A stretch of DNA of 64,000 nucleotides from JAVBJV01 sp031555315 (GCA_031555315.1 JAVBUO010000008.1:154574-218573), one strand, 5' to 3'; positions 51,366 to 60,334 are shown, counted from the stretch's first letter. Notes: generated by a model from the letters alone, not told the origin. Numbers and translations are program-made.

Positions 51366-51964
51366 TATTTCGCAGCTTCCAACCGGCGGCCCGAACGCGC
51401 ATCCAGTATCTTGCAGTAATAAAACCCGCGCACGATGCGCCCGTTGACCAGCGCATAGGCCGGATGTTCGCCCCAGCGCTGATACCCCATGCTTTCATAC
51501 AACGTGATCGCGGCTTCCTGGGTTTCGCGCACGTCGAGATTGAGCACATGCGCGCCCATCGCACGGGCCATTTCCTCGACCCGTTCGGTCAGCATGCGCG
51601 CCAGACCGTACCCGCGCGCATAGGGCGCGACGAAGGCGCGCATCAGCGTGGCCGAGAACGCCTGTGCCTCGTTGTGCCGGGACGGGCGCACCAGTTGCGC
51701 CGACCCGACGATGCGCCCGTTCAGCCGCGCCACCAGCAGCGTGTGTTCGGGGACCAGCAGAATGCCGTTGAACCAGCGCCGCAGCGCCGGATGGCCAGGG
51801 GGGGTCATCCACCCGAAGCCGCCGCCCTCGATGATCGCCGCCGTCGCGGCTTCGCACAGGGCCTCCATGTCGGTATCGTCGAGTTCAAGAACCCGTTCGA
51901 TCACCAGCTGTATATTGGTGTCCTCGGCCCTGAGCGGGCTGGAGATGATGCTGTCGCCTGCCAT
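51365..51964 (-). CDS. GNAT-family N-acetyltransferase embedded in the his operon
   Basis: This encodes 199 residues. The acetyl-CoA binding region is RAFVAPYARGYGLARMLTERVEEMA (R/Q-x2-G-x-G/A type), followed by LNLDVRETQEAAITLYESMGYQRWG, the typical motif B. The substrate is unknown. It lies between hisH (1-nt gap) and hisA (1-nt overlap), so it is translated with them. Many his operons have hisB-hisH-hisA directly adjacent; this insertion is a lineage trait or points to a role linked to amino-acid or small-molecule acetylation. Confidence 0.85.
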   Translation of the reverse strand: MAGDSIISSPLRAEDTNIQLVIERVLELDDTDMEALCEAATAAIIEGGGFGWMTPPGHPALRRWFNGILLVPEHTLLVARLNGRIVGSAQLVRPSRHNEAQAFSATLMRAFVAPYARGYGLARMLTERVEEMARAMGAHVLNLDVRETQEAAITLYESMGYQRWGEHPAYALVNGRIVRGFYYCKILDARSGRRLEAAK

Positions 51965-51965
51965 G

Positions 51966-52604
51966 TTACGGCGTCCAGCGCAGGAAATTGCCCAGAATAC
52001 GCAGCCCGGCGGACTGGGATTTCTCGACGTGAAACTGCGTTCCGGCGCGGTTGCCCTCGGCCACCATCGCCACCACGGCACCACCATAGTCGGTGGTCGC
52101 CAGCACCTGGGCGGGGTCTGCCGCCGTCAGCGCATAACTGTGCACGAAATACACGTGTTCCCCCCGCGTCAGTCCATCCAGCAACGGATGCCTATGTGGG
52201 GTGAAGTCGATCGTATTCCAACCCATCTGCGGTAACCGCAGGCCGGGGGCGGGCATTTCGGCGATATCGCCCCGGATCCAGCCGAAGCCTTGCGTAACCC
52301 GATGCTCCAGACCGCGCTGCGCCATCAACTGCATGCCGACGCAAATCCCCAGAAACGGCACGCCGGCATCGGTCGCCGCGGCGATCGCCTCGGTCATGCC
52401 GGTCACCGCGCGCAGCCCGTCGGCGCAGTCGGCGAAGGCGCCCTGGCCGGGCAGCACGATGCGATCGGCATGGCGCACCGTGTCGGGGTCGTTGGTGATG
52501 AACACCTGCACGGACACGCCGGCCAGATCGGCGGCGCGGTCCAGGGCGCGCGCGGCCGAGGTCAGGTTACCCGACCCGTAATCGACGACAGCGATCTGCT
52601 GCAT
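51966..52604 (-). CDS. hisH: Imidazole glycerol phosphate synthase, glutamine amidotransferase subunit
   Basis: This encodes 212 residues, a class I amidotransferase. The start MQQIAVVDYGSGNL and the nucleophile Cys in FLGICVGMQLM are diagnostic; the His/Glu partners lie in FVHSYAL and HVEKSQSAG. It supplies ammonia to HisF. The start lies 1 nt after the hisB stop. Confidence 0.96.
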   Translation of the reverse strand: MQQIAVVDYGSGNLTSAARALDRAADLAGVSVQVFITNDPDTVRHADRIVLPGQGAFADCADGLRAVTGMTEAIAAATDAGVPFLGICVGMQLMAQRGLEHRVTQGFGWIRGDIAEMPAPGLRLPQMGWNTIDFTPHRHPLLDGLTRGEHVYFVHSYALTAADPAQVLATTDYGGAVVAMVAEGNRAGTQFHVEKSQSAGLRILGNFLRWTP

Positions 52605-52605
52605 G

Positions 52606-53196
52606 CTACAGGCTGCCCTTGGTGGACGGAATGGCATTGCCCATACGCGGATCGAGTTCCACCGCCATGCGCAAGGCGCGCGCCACGGCCTTGAAGCACG
52701 CCTCCGCCACGTGATGCGCGTTGGTGCCCGCCTTCATCGTCACGTGCAGCGTGACGCCGGCGTTGAACGCGAAGGCGCGGAAGAATTCCTCGAACAGTTC
52801 GGTATCGATCTCGCCGATCTTCGGGGCACGGAAAGCCACGTTCCAGGCCAGGAACGGACGGCCCGAAATATCGATCGCCGCTTCGGCCAGCGCCTCGTCC
52901 ATCGGCACCGTGGCATGGCCGAAGCGACGGATGCCGCGCTTCTCGCCCAGAGCTTTCGCCAGTGCCTGGCCCAGCACGATGCCGATGTCCTCGGTGGTAT
53001 GATGGAAGTCTATATGCAGATCGCCCTTCGCCGCCACCCGCAGGTCGAACAACCCGTGCCGCGCCAGCGCGGTCAGCATGTGGTCCAGAAAGCCGATGCC
53101 ACTGGCGATGTCGGCCTTGCCGGTGCCGTCGAGCGTCAGGCCCAGAGCGATGTCGGTCTCGGAGGTCTTGCGGGTCAGATCTGCGGTGCGTGTCAT
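52606..53196 (-). CDS. hisB: Imidazoleglycerol-phosphate dehydratase
   Basis: This encodes 196 residues. The metal-binding histidine motifs HHTTEDIG and HHVAEACFKA are present, together with GIGFLDHMLTALARHG and RFGHATVPMDEAL. It is monofunctional, without the HisN-type phosphatase domain. It is the first gene of hisB-hisH-GNAT-hisA-ribF. It is divergent from the plsC-type gene across 121 nt. Confidence 0.96.
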   Translation of the reverse strand: MTRTADLTRKTSETDIALGLTLDGTGKADIASGIGFLDHMLTALARHGLFDLRVAAKGDLHIDFHHTTEDIGIVLGQALAKALGEKRGIRRFGHATVPMDEALAEAAIDISGRPFLAWNVAFRAPKIGEIDTELFEEFFRAFAFNAGVTLHVTMKAGTNAHHVAEACFKAVARALRMAVELDPRMGNAIPSTKGSL

Positions 53197-53317
53197 GGCA
53201 ACGAGAGTTACCGCAAGCCGGCCCTGCCCGCCAGCCCGGTTTCATACCGAAAACGCAACCGCCCCCTGAGCCAAGGTTCGAATTGCGCGGTCCCCCCGCC
53301 TCGCCTACATAGGGGCG

Positions 53318-54292
53318 ATGTCCGCCCAGACCGCCCGCCTGCGCCCCCGTGGCCTGATCCGTCCCCCGAAAGACATGGATTACCACGCCCTGATGGCCGC
53401 CGCCGAAGCCGCGGACGAACGCGATTACCTGCGGTTCGGCAGACTTAGCGCCTTGAAACTGTTCCGCATCGTCCGCCGTATCGTGCTGCTGGGCGCCTGG
53501 CTGCTGGCGGCCCTGCCGGTCCAGACGCTGCTGGTGGCGCTGCCGGGGCGGCTCGATTCCATCGGCTGCAGGGTGGTCTGGAAAGTCACCTGCCGCATCC
53601 TCGGCATCAGGGTCCGCGTGATCGGCACCGACCTGCGCACCGCCACCGACCGGCCGGTCATCTACGCCTCGGCCCATACCTCGTGGCTGGATATTCCGGT
53701 GCTCGGCAGCACACTGACCGCCTGTTTCATCGCCAAGGCCGAGGTCGCGCAATGGCCGCTGATCCGGCAGGTCGCCAAACTGGGGCGCACGCTCTACGTA
53801 TCGCGCAGCCGCGGCAAGACCAGCCGCGAGCGCGACGACATGCGCGGCCGCCTGTCCGGCGGCGACAACCTGATCCTGTTCCCCGAAGGCACCACCAGCG
53901 ACGGGTCGCGCACGCTGGCGTTCCGTTCGGCGTTCTTTTCGCTGGCCGACGACGTACCCGGCCATCCGCGCCCGATGGTGCAGCCGGTGACCGTGGTCTA
54001 CGACCTGCTGGCCGGTCTGCCGAGCGGGCGGCGGTCGCGCCCGATCTTCGCGTGGTACGGCGACATGACGATCGGTGGGCATTTCTGGCTGTTCGCGCGT
54101 TACCCCAACAGCCGCGCCACCATCGTTCTGCATGCGCCGCTCGACCCGGCCGATTTTCCGGACCGCAAGGCGCTGGCCCAGGCCGCCTGGCAGGCGGCGG
54201 CGCAGGGAAGCGACCGGCTACGCCAGAACCGCGCCCCGGAACCCGTCACCATCGCCCCGCCGGGCACCGCCCCCGGCGCACCCGCCGCTTGA
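53318..54292 (+). CDS. plsC: 1-acyl-sn-glycerol-3-phosphate acyltransferase family protein
   Basis: This encodes 324 residues. The acyltransferase HX4D motif is in ASAHTSWLDIPVLG and the FPEGTTSDG motif follows at the usual distance. A hydrophobic helix (IVLLGAWLLAALPVQTLLVA) lies upstream. It acylates lysophosphatidic acid to phosphatidic acid in the inner membrane. A weak promoter TTGCGC-N17-TACATA (53283-53311) would start transcription at or next to the ATG, so a leaderless message is possible. The C-terminal about 40 residues are Pro/Ala-rich. Confidence 0.9.
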   Translation: MSAQTARLRPRGLIRPPKDMDYHALMAAAEAADERDYLRFGRLSALKLFRIVRRIVLLGAWLLAALPVQTLLVALPGRLDSIGCRVVWKVTCRILGIRVRVIGTDLRTATDRPVIYASAHTSWLDIPVLGSTLTACFIAKAEVAQWPLIRQVAKLGRTLYVSRSRGKTSRERDDMRGRLSGGDNLILFPEGTTSDGSRTLAFRSAFFSLADDVPGHPRPMVQPVTVVYDLLAGLPSGRRSRPIFAWYGDMTIGGHFWLFARYPNSRATIVLHAPLDPADFPDRKALAQAAWQAAAQGSDRLRQNRAPEPVTIAPPGTAPGAPAA

Positions 54293-54454
54293 CACGAAAC
54301 CCCGCAATTTCGGAGACTCACGGCGTTACGCAACCGTTTTTGCAACAGGAGGCTTGTAGGCGCCCTTGCGCTTGACCGTTCCGACATGGTCGGGAATGTC
54401 TGCGTTCCTCGTACCGGCCCATCGGCCGGTGCGGCCAGCGAGACCTTTGTACCC

Positions 54455-55879
54455 ATGACCGATACCCCTGCATCCATGTCCCAGAGCACGCCCGACAAGC
54501 CCACGCCCAACCACAAGAAGCTGCACGTCATCACCTGGGGTTGCCAGATGAACGTGTACGACAGCGCCCGCATGACCGACGTGCTGGCCCCGCTGGGCTA
54601 CGCGCCGCACGACACGCCCGAGGGCGCCGACATGGTGATCCTCAACACCTGCCACATCCGCGAGAAGGCGACCGAAAAGGTGTTTTCGGAGCTCGGCCGC
54701 CTGCGCAAGGCCAAGGACGCCAAGGCCGAATCGGGTGGAAAGATGGTGCTGGCCGTGGCCGGTTGCGTGGCGCAGGCCGAAGGCCAGCTGATCCGCGAGC
54801 GCGCGCCGTTCGTCGACATCGTGCTCGGCCCGCAGACCTATCACCGCCTGCCGGAAATGGTTGCGCAGGCGGCGCGCGGCGCGGGCGTGGTGCTGGAGAC
54901 CGACTTCCCCGCCGAAGCGAAGTTCGACCACCTGCCCGACGCCACCACCCCGCAGGGCGTCACCGCGTTCCTGACCGTGCAGGAAGGCTGCGACAAGTTC
55001 TGTTCGTTCTGCGTGGTTCCTTACACCCGCGGTGCGGAATTTTCGCGCCCGGTGGCGGCGGTGCTGGCCGAGGCGAAACGGCTGGTCAGCCTCGGCGTGC
55101 GCGAGATCACGCTGTTGGGCCAGAACGTCAACGCATACCACGGCGAAGGGCCGGACGGCGCCGAATGGGGACTGGCGCGGCTGATGCACGCGCTGGCCGA
55201 CATCCCCGATCTGGCGCGCATCCGCTACACCACGTCGCACCCGCGCGACATGGACGACGCGCTGATCGCAGCGCATCGCGATCTGCCGCAACTGATGCCG
55301 TTCCTGCATCTGCCGGTGCAGTCGGGATCGGACCGGATTCTGGCGGCGATGAACCGCAAGCACACGGCGGACGAATATCGCCGCTTGGCCGACCGGCTGC
55401 GCACCGCGCGGCCCGATCTGGCGCTGTCGTCGGACTTCATCGTCGGTCATCCGGGCGAGAGCAAGGCCGATTTCGAAGCGACGATGCGACTGATCCGCGA
55501 TGTGGAATTCGCACTGGCATTCTCGTTCAAGTATTCCGCGCGTCCCGGCACGCCGGCGGCCGGCGCGCCGCTGCAGGTGGCCGAGGCGGAAAAGGAAGCC
55601 CGCCTCGCCGAATTGCAGGCGCTGCTGCGCGATCAACAGGGTGCATTCAACGCCCGCACCGCCGGCAGCACGATCCCCGTGCTGATCACCGGACCGGGGC
55701 GCAAGCCCGGGCAGATCGGCGGGCGCTCACCCTGGCTGCAACCCGTGCATGCCGACGGCCCCGTCACCCTGACCGGACGGGTCGTCGGCATGACGATCAC
55801 CGAGGCTACGGCCTTCTCGCTTTCTGCTACGCTCGATTCCCCCCTGAATCAGGAGACACGCGGCACGTGGCAAGCATGA
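54455..55879 (+). CDS. miaB: tRNA-2-methylthio-N6-dimethylallyladenosine synthase
   Basis: This encodes 474 residues from the preferred start (an upstream in-frame ATG lies at 54386). The N-terminal UPF0004 domain has ITWGCQMNVYDS and LNTCHIREKA with cluster cysteines; the radical-SAM core has EGCDKFCSFCVVPYTRG; a TRAM domain is at the C-terminus. It methylthiolates A37 of tRNAs. The stop overlaps phoH by 4 nt. No strong ribosome-binding site is seen, so the start is uncertain. Confidence 0.95.
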   Translation: MTDTPASMSQSTPDKPTPNHKKLHVITWGCQMNVYDSARMTDVLAPLGYAPHDTPEGADMVILNTCHIREKATEKVFSELGRLRKAKDAKAESGGKMVLAVAGCVAQAEGQLIRERAPFVDIVLGPQTYHRLPEMVAQAARGAGVVLETDFPAEAKFDHLPDATTPQGVTAFLTVQEGCDKFCSFCVVPYTRGAEFSRPVAAVLAEAKRLVSLGVREITLLGQNVNAYHGEGPDGAEWGLARLMHALADIPDLARIRYTTSHPRDMDDALIAAHRDLPQLMPFLHLPVQSGSDRILAAMNRKHTADEYRRLADRLRTARPDLALSSDFIVGHPGESKADFEATMRLIRDVEFALAFSFKYSARPGTPAAGAPLQVAEAEKEARLAELQALLRDQQGAFNARTAGSTIPVLITGPGRKPGQIGGRSPWLQPVHADGPVTLTGRVVGMTITEATAFSLSATLDSPLNQETRGTWQA

Positions 55880-56877
55880 CCCTCGATAAAACCGTCACCC
55901 TGCAATTCGAAGGCAACACACTGTTGCCGGTTCTGTACGGCGAGCACGACCGCAATCTGGCGCGGATCGAGCAGGCGTTCGGCGTGCGGCTGGCGTCGCG
56001 GGGCAACAAGCTGTCGATCGCGGGCACCCCCGAGCAGGTGGACCACGCGCGCACCGCGCTGCTGGGACTGTGGCAGCAGCTGGAAGCGGGCCAGATCATC
56101 ACCACCCCCGATGTGGAAACCGCGATCCGCATGGCCGAAGTGGAAGCCGATCCGCGCCTGCCGTTTCCCGATCTGCCCGCCATCCGCACGCGGCGCGGCT
56201 CGATCGCCGCGCGCTCGCCGGGACAGGCCGCGTATATGGAGATGCTGCGCAAACACGAGCTGACGTTCGGGATCGGCCCGGCGGGCACCGGCAAAACCTA
56301 TCTGGCCGTCGCGCAGGCGGTGGCGATGCTGCAGGCCGACAAGGTGGACCGCATCGTCCTGTCGCGCCCCGCCGTGGAAGCGGGCGAACGGCTGGGCTTT
56401 CTGCCCGGCGACATGAAGGAGAAAGTCGATCCGTATCTGCGCCCGCTCTACGATGCGCTGCACGACATGATGCCCGGCGAACAGGTGCTGCGCCGCATGC
56501 AGACCGGCGAGATCGAGATCGCGCCGCTGGCCTTCATGCGCGGCCGCACGCTGGCGCATTCGTTCGTGATCCTCGACGAAGCGCAGAACACCACGCCGGT
56601 GCAGATGAAGATGGTGCTGACCCGCCTCGGCGAAGGCAGCCGCATGGTGGTGACCGGCGATCTGACGCAGGTCGACCTTCCTCCAGGCGTGAAATCCGGT
56701 CTGCGCGACGCGCTGGAAACATTGGAAGGTGTGCCGGGGATTGGTATAAGCCGTTTCAGCAACCGCGATGTCGTGCGACATCCGCTGGTGGCGAAGATTG
56801 TCGATGCGTATGACGCCCATGATGCGGCCCTGCGCGAACGGGCTAAAGGAGAAGCCGGCGAAAATCGGCACAGGTGA
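55876..56877 (+). CDS. phoH: PhoH-like ATPase
   Basis: This encodes 333 residues. The Walker A region is GPAGTGKTYLAVAQAV; SRPAVEAGERLGFLPGDMKEKVDPYLRPLYD and ILDEAQNTTPVQMKM (Walker B) are PhoH/YbeZ hallmarks. It probably assists YbeY in RNA metabolism. It is translationally coupled to miaB (ATGA) and to ybeY (GTGA). In this phylum the gene is usually not a Pho regulon member despite the name, and no Pho box is seen. Confidence 0.95.
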   Translation: MTLDKTVTLQFEGNTLLPVLYGEHDRNLARIEQAFGVRLASRGNKLSIAGTPEQVDHARTALLGLWQQLEAGQIITTPDVETAIRMAEVEADPRLPFPDLPAIRTRRGSIAARSPGQAAYMEMLRKHELTFGIGPAGTGKTYLAVAQAVAMLQADKVDRIVLSRPAVEAGERLGFLPGDMKEKVDPYLRPLYDALHDMMPGEQVLRRMQTGEIEIAPLAFMRGRTLAHSFVILDEAQNTTPVQMKMVLTRLGEGSRMVVTGDLTQVDLPPGVKSGLRDALETLEGVPGIGISRFSNRDVVRHPLVAKIVDAYDAHDAALRERAKGEAGENRHR

Positions 56878-57353
56878 TGGACCCGCAATGTAATACCTCC
56901 CGCCTGAACGGGGGTGATGAAGACGGCGAAGACCCTTACCCTAGCCTGCTGGTCACCGACACACGCTGGCACCGGCTGGTGCCGAACGTCGAACGGCTGG
57001 TCAGACGTGTACTGGCCGACGAGCATGTTCACGTCGTGCTGGCCGACGACCTGACATTGCGACGCCTGAACGCCCGGCATCAGGCGCACGGCCCGGTCGG
57101 CAGCAACCGGCCGACCAATGTGCTGACCTTTACCGATACAGCCGAAATCATCCTGGCCTCCGGCGTGGTGGCGCGCGAAGCCCGCAGCGCCGGCCTGCGC
57201 CCTGCACAACGCCTCGCGCATCTGCTGGTGCACGGCGCGCTGCATCTGGCCGGGCACGAACATGACCGTCCCGGCGAAGCGCTGCGGATGGAAATGGCTG
57301 AATCCCGCCGCCTGGCAAAGCTCGGCGTGCCCAACCCCTGGAAGTTCTCATGA
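56874..57353 (+). CDS. ybeY: Endoribonuclease YbeY
   Basis: This encodes 159 residues. The zinc motif H-x3-H-x5-H is in HLLVHGALHLAGHEHDRP, and NRPTNVLTFTD precedes it. It takes part in 16S rRNA 3'-end maturation and 70S quality control. The start is GTG at 56874 or ATG at 56877; the former overlaps phoH by 4 nt. Confidence 0.95.
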   Translation: MMDPQCNTSRLNGGDEDGEDPYPSLLVTDTRWHRLVPNVERLVRRVLADEHVHVVLADDLTLRRLNARHQAHGPVGSNRPTNVLTFTDTAEIILASGVVAREARSAGLRPAQRLAHLLVHGALHLAGHEHDRPGEALRMEMAESRRLAKLGVPNPWKFS

Positions 57354-58240
57354 GCGGCGTCACCGGCCAACGCGATACCTTTCTAACCCGTCTGCGCACG
57401 CTGATGAAAAAGCGCGGCACCGAACCTTCGACGCGCGATGCGATCGCCGAGCTGGTGCAGGAAGGCGGCGAACCCCATCAGGGCAGTGATATGCTGCCTG
57501 AAAACGCGCTCGACCGGCAGGAACGCGCGCTGATCGTCAACGTGTTGCATCTGCGCGATACCACGGCATACGACGTGATGATCCCGCGCGCCGACATCGT
57601 CGCACTGAAGATCGATACGAAGCTAAACGACGTGATCGACATGATGCGCGCCGAGGGACATTCGCGTTACCCGGTGTATCGTGAACAGCTCGACGACATC
57701 GTCGGCATGGTGCATGTGAAGGATGTGTTCGCCCACGCCGGCAGCCGCGAGACGTTTTCGCTGTCCGCCATCCTGCGCCGCCCGTTGATGGTCGCCCCGC
57801 AAATCCCCGTCCTCGACCTGCTGCTGCAGATGCGTCAGGCGCGCATGCATATGGCGCTGGTGGTGGACGAATACGGTGGAATCGACGGGCTGATCACGAT
57901 CGAGGATCTGGTGGAAACCATCGTCGGCGACATCGCCGACGAACACGACGACCCCGATACGCCGCTCATCATCGAACGCGCCGACGGCACCGCCGATCTC
58001 GACGCGCGCCTGCCGGTCGAGGATTTCGAGGAAAAATTCGGCACCATGCTGACCGACGAGGAACGCAGCGCCGACATCGATACGGTGGGCGGTCTGGCGT
58101 TCACGCTGGCCGGGCGCGTGCCGGCGCGCGGGGAAGTGCTGTCGCACCCCTCGGGATTCGAATTCCGCGTGCTGGACGCCGACGCGCGGCGCATTCGCAG
58201 GCTGCGCGTGAAGTTGCCGCCGACGCAAACGGCGGAATGA
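57350..58240 (+). CDS. corC: CorC/HlyC-family CBS-domain protein
   Basis: This encodes 296 residues. Two CBS domains (TAYDVMIPRADIVALK, then GHSRYPVYREQLDDIVGMVHVKDVF and MHMALVVDEYGGIDGLITIEDLVE) are followed by a C-terminal transporter-associated CorC_HlyC domain (GGLAFTLAGRVPARGEVLSHPSGFEFRV). There is no membrane helix. It is implicated in magnesium/cobalt handling or envelope stress. It overlaps ybeY by 4 nt and ends the miaB-phoH-ybeY-corC operon. Confidence 0.94.
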   Translation: MSGVTGQRDTFLTRLRTLMKKRGTEPSTRDAIAELVQEGGEPHQGSDMLPENALDRQERALIVNVLHLRDTTAYDVMIPRADIVALKIDTKLNDVIDMMRAEGHSRYPVYREQLDDIVGMVHVKDVFAHAGSRETFSLSAILRRPLMVAPQIPVLDLLLQMRQARMHMALVVDEYGGIDGLITIEDLVETIVGDIADEHDDPDTPLIIERADGTADLDARLPVEDFEEKFGTMLTDEERSADIDTVGGLAFTLAGRVPARGEVLSHPSGFEFRVLDADARRIRRLRVKLPPTQTAE

Positions 58241-58257
58241 GATATTAAGCTTCTTAG

Positions 58258-58436
58258 AATCTGTTCAAAATCTTTCCTCGCTCACCACAATGTCCTTGAC
58301 GCCCTGCGCGAAGGGCGCTCCCACATAGGCGCTGTCGGCCAACAGGCTTTGAACTCGAGCCAGCCGTGCCTTGCAGCACCCCTTTGCGACCGGTCACTCC
58401 CGCTGTGGTGAGTAGGGAAAGATTTTGAACAGGCTC
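58258..58436 (-). mobile_element. Decayed IS5-type element (internally deleted)
   Basis: Both ends match as inverted repeats: CTGTTCAAAATCTTTCC is read inward from either side and similarity extends over about 30 nt (GCTCACCAC and ACTCACCAC). On the minus strand an in-frame fragment reads ARLAR-VQSLLADSAYVGAPFA then QGVKDIVVSEERF-stop, which looks like part of an IS5-family DDE transposase. A TGA interrupts the frame upstream. TTAG and TGAG flank the ends, a possible worn 4-bp duplication. A MITE-like remnant of about 180 bp is the best description; family assignment is by pattern. Confidence 0.6.
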
Positions 58437-58459
58437 TGAGACTTGCCGCTCGCGGTCCC

Positions 58460-58732
58460 TTGTTGACAGCTGTGGCCCTTCCCGATGGCGCCAACACATG
58501 GCAGGCACCGCTGACATCGACCGCCCCGACTCATGCCGATCTGCTGGACTATCTGTGCGGCCGGCGCACGACACCAGAGCTCGAAAGGTTTCTACGGCTG
58601 CTGATCGATCTGCGAACCGCACGCGCCGAGGAAGAGGCTGAGCTGAGAAGGATTCCCCTTCCCCCGCCTGTCCCATCAAATAGGTGGGGCCACGCTTCCA
58701 GAATTTTTGAAGAAATCTGCGTGCCGCGTTAG
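58460..58732 (+). pseudogene. Gene fragment of unknown origin next to the IS remnant
   Basis: A frame of 90 codons has no in-frame ATG and only TTG at the left edge, just after the IS5-like remnant. The middle part (LLDYLCGRRTTPELERFLRLLIDL and RTARAEEEAELRR) looks like real helical protein sequence, so it may be the 3' end of a gene cut by the insertion or deletion. No family is recognised. Confidence 0.4.
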
Positions 58733-58769
58733 CCGGATTTTCCGATGAAGTTTCAGACCGGACGAACGG

Positions 58770-59378
58770 CTACGCCCAGTTTGGAGCCCCATCGCCCCAC
58801 ACGCGCCAGACGGTTTCGGGTGCGGGGCGCTCGGCAGGCCTGATATCGCGCGGCGTGCCGGTCATGATATAGCCGAGCAGCGCATCACTGGCAGAAAACC
58901 CCAGTGCGGTTTTTACACGCGTGTCCGCACAGCTCGCCCCCGACAGCCAGACCGCACCGAAACCTTGCAGATGCAACCCGTTCAGCAGATTCATCGTGGC
59001 TGCCGCCGCACTGGCCATCTGCTCCCAGACCGGGGTCTTGTGCCCGTACAAAAGCCGCGCGGCACTGACGACGATCAGCGGCGCGCGCATCGCCTTGTCG
59101 TATTCGATCTCGATCCTCTCAGGCGTGGCCAGGGGATCGCGCGCGGCCAATGCGTCAGCACGGATCTTTGCCAGATCGCGGCGCGCCTCGCCCCGAAAAG
59201 ACAGAAATCGCCAAGGCCTTAATGCACCGTGATCCGGGGTGCGACATGCCGCGGCAATCGCCCGCGCCAGCGCCGCATCGTCGGGCGCCGGTTCGACCAG
59301 TTGCTTGGCACGCACCGACACACGCGAAAGCAATGCCTCCAGCGCCGCGGGGCAAGCGTTCACCGGTCTGTCCATCAT
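58770..59378 (-). CDS. Nitroreductase-family protein (YdjA-like)
   Basis: This encodes 202 residues. FMN-binding pattern: an early R in SVRAKQLVEPAPD, ACRTPDHGALRPWRF, and later SAAAATMNLLNGLHLQGFGAVWLSG, LLGYIMTGTP. This matches the short, YdjA-like nitroreductases that use NAD(P)H to reduce nitro or quinone compounds. The physiological substrate is unknown. The start at 59378 is an ATGATG pair 4 nt after the SDR gene's end. Confidence 0.88.
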   Translation of the reverse strand: MMDRPVNACPAALEALLSRVSVRAKQLVEPAPDDAALARAIAAACRTPDHGALRPWRFLSFRGEARRDLAKIRADALAARDPLATPERIEIEYDKAMRAPLIVVSAARLLYGHKTPVWEQMASAAAATMNLLNGLHLQGFGAVWLSGASCADTRVKTALGFSASDALLGYIMTGTPRDIRPAERPAPETVWRVWGDGAPNWA

Positions 59379-59382
59379 ACGT

Positions 59383-60117
59383 CTACACCGTTCCACCGTT
59401 CGCGCGGATCGTCTGACCGTTGATCCAGCCACCCGCATCGCTCACCAGAAACGCCACCACTTGTGCAATGTCGTCCGGCACACCCAGCCGTTGCAGCGGC
59501 GTGAATTGCACTAATTCGGCGCGAAAAGCGTCCGTCGTGCCGGTCAGCAGCATGTCGGTCGCCACCGGACCGGGCGCCACGGCGTTGACCGTGATGTTTC
59601 GGCCGCGCAGCTCGCGCGCTAACACACTGCTCAGCATCTCGACCCCTGCCTTGGTCGCGGCATAGGGTCCGAAGGTTTCGTGCGGCGCGGCCACCAGGCT
59701 CGACGACAGGCTGACGATCCGCCCACCGTCGCGCAGCCGTTGCGCCGCCGTACGAAGCATGTTGAACGTGCCTTTCAGGTTCACCGCGATCAACCGGTCG
59801 AACGCAGCGTCATCGGTTTCCGCCAGAAGACTGGCGCCGCCGATCCCGGCATTGTTCACCACCACATCCACACCGCCGAAGCGGTCTCGCGCGGTATCGA
59901 ACAGGCGCGTTGCGGTGACAGGATCGGCCACGTTACCCTGCACTGCGATGGCACGTCCGCCTGCAGCGACAATCCGGCCGGTCAGGTCGTCGGCCGCCGC
60001 CGTGTTGCCCGCATACCCCACGACTACGGCAAATCCGTCCGCAGCGAGGCGAACTGCGATTGCCGCGCCTATGCCACGCGAGGCGCCGGTTACGATGGCC
60101 ACAGGGGTATCGTGCAT
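59383..60117 (-). CDS. Short-chain dehydrogenase/reductase (SDR)
   Basis: This encodes 244 residues. TGASRGIGAAIAVRLAADG is the NAD(P)-binding TGxxxGIG motif, NNAG follows, and the catalytic Ser and Tyr-x3-Lys are in SLSSSLVAA and YAATKAG. The C-terminal PGPVATDML and GGWINGQTIRANGG are typical classical SDR features. A 3-oxoacyl or sugar-alcohol type substrate is plausible. The start at 60117 begins right at the Rossmann fold. It is co-directional with the nitroreductase gene 4 nt downstream. Confidence 0.9.
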   Translation of the reverse strand: MHDTPVAIVTGASRGIGAAIAVRLAADGFAVVVGYAGNTAAADDLTGRIVAAGGRAIAVQGNVADPVTATRLFDTARDRFGGVDVVVNNAGIGGASLLAETDDAAFDRLIAVNLKGTFNMLRTAAQRLRDGGRIVSLSSSLVAAPHETFGPYAATKAGVEMLSSVLARELRGRNITVNAVAPGPVATDMLLTGTTDAFRAELVQFTPLQRLGVPDDIAQVVAFLVSDAGGWINGQTIRANGGTV

Positions 60118-60257
60118 GATTCCAAATGCCTCCTTCGGGTCAAGACGCGGCAACCTAGCATGCAGGGGCCGGCAAAATGCGCCCAAAACTGCGATGCGCC
60201 GGTGTCGTTCCAGCGTTATTCTACCCAGGCGCGGATTTATACCAGACAATTTCGATA

Positions 60258-60274
60258 TTGCGAATTAATTGCAA
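60258..60274. promoter_or_regulatory. Fur-like palindrome before the siderophore-receptor remnant
   Basis: TTGCGAATTAATTGCAA has outer inverted TTGC/GCAA and an AT-rich centre, as in alphaproteobacterial iron-regulator boxes. It lies 61 nt before the start of the broken receptor gene, a position expected for iron repression. The match is partial. Confidence 0.4.
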
Positions 60275-60334
60275 ATAAACTACTTCGTCGACCCGTCAAT
60301 GATTCGTAATCGCTGTATTTTTAGGAGTCCTTGC

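Noticed and set aside
54326..55636. 436-codon minus-strand frame
   Set aside because: It is antisense to miaB and shows only Arg/His-rich shadow sequence.
54541..55875. Long N-terminal extension of the phoH frame through miaB
   Set aside because: The part before 55876 is the shifted frame of miaB. The true phoH start overlaps the miaB stop as ATGA.
58282..58679. Two minus-strand ORFs of 71 and 141 codons over the IS remnant
   Set aside because: They are other frames of the decayed element and antisense to the gene fragment. The transposase-like residues lie in a third frame.
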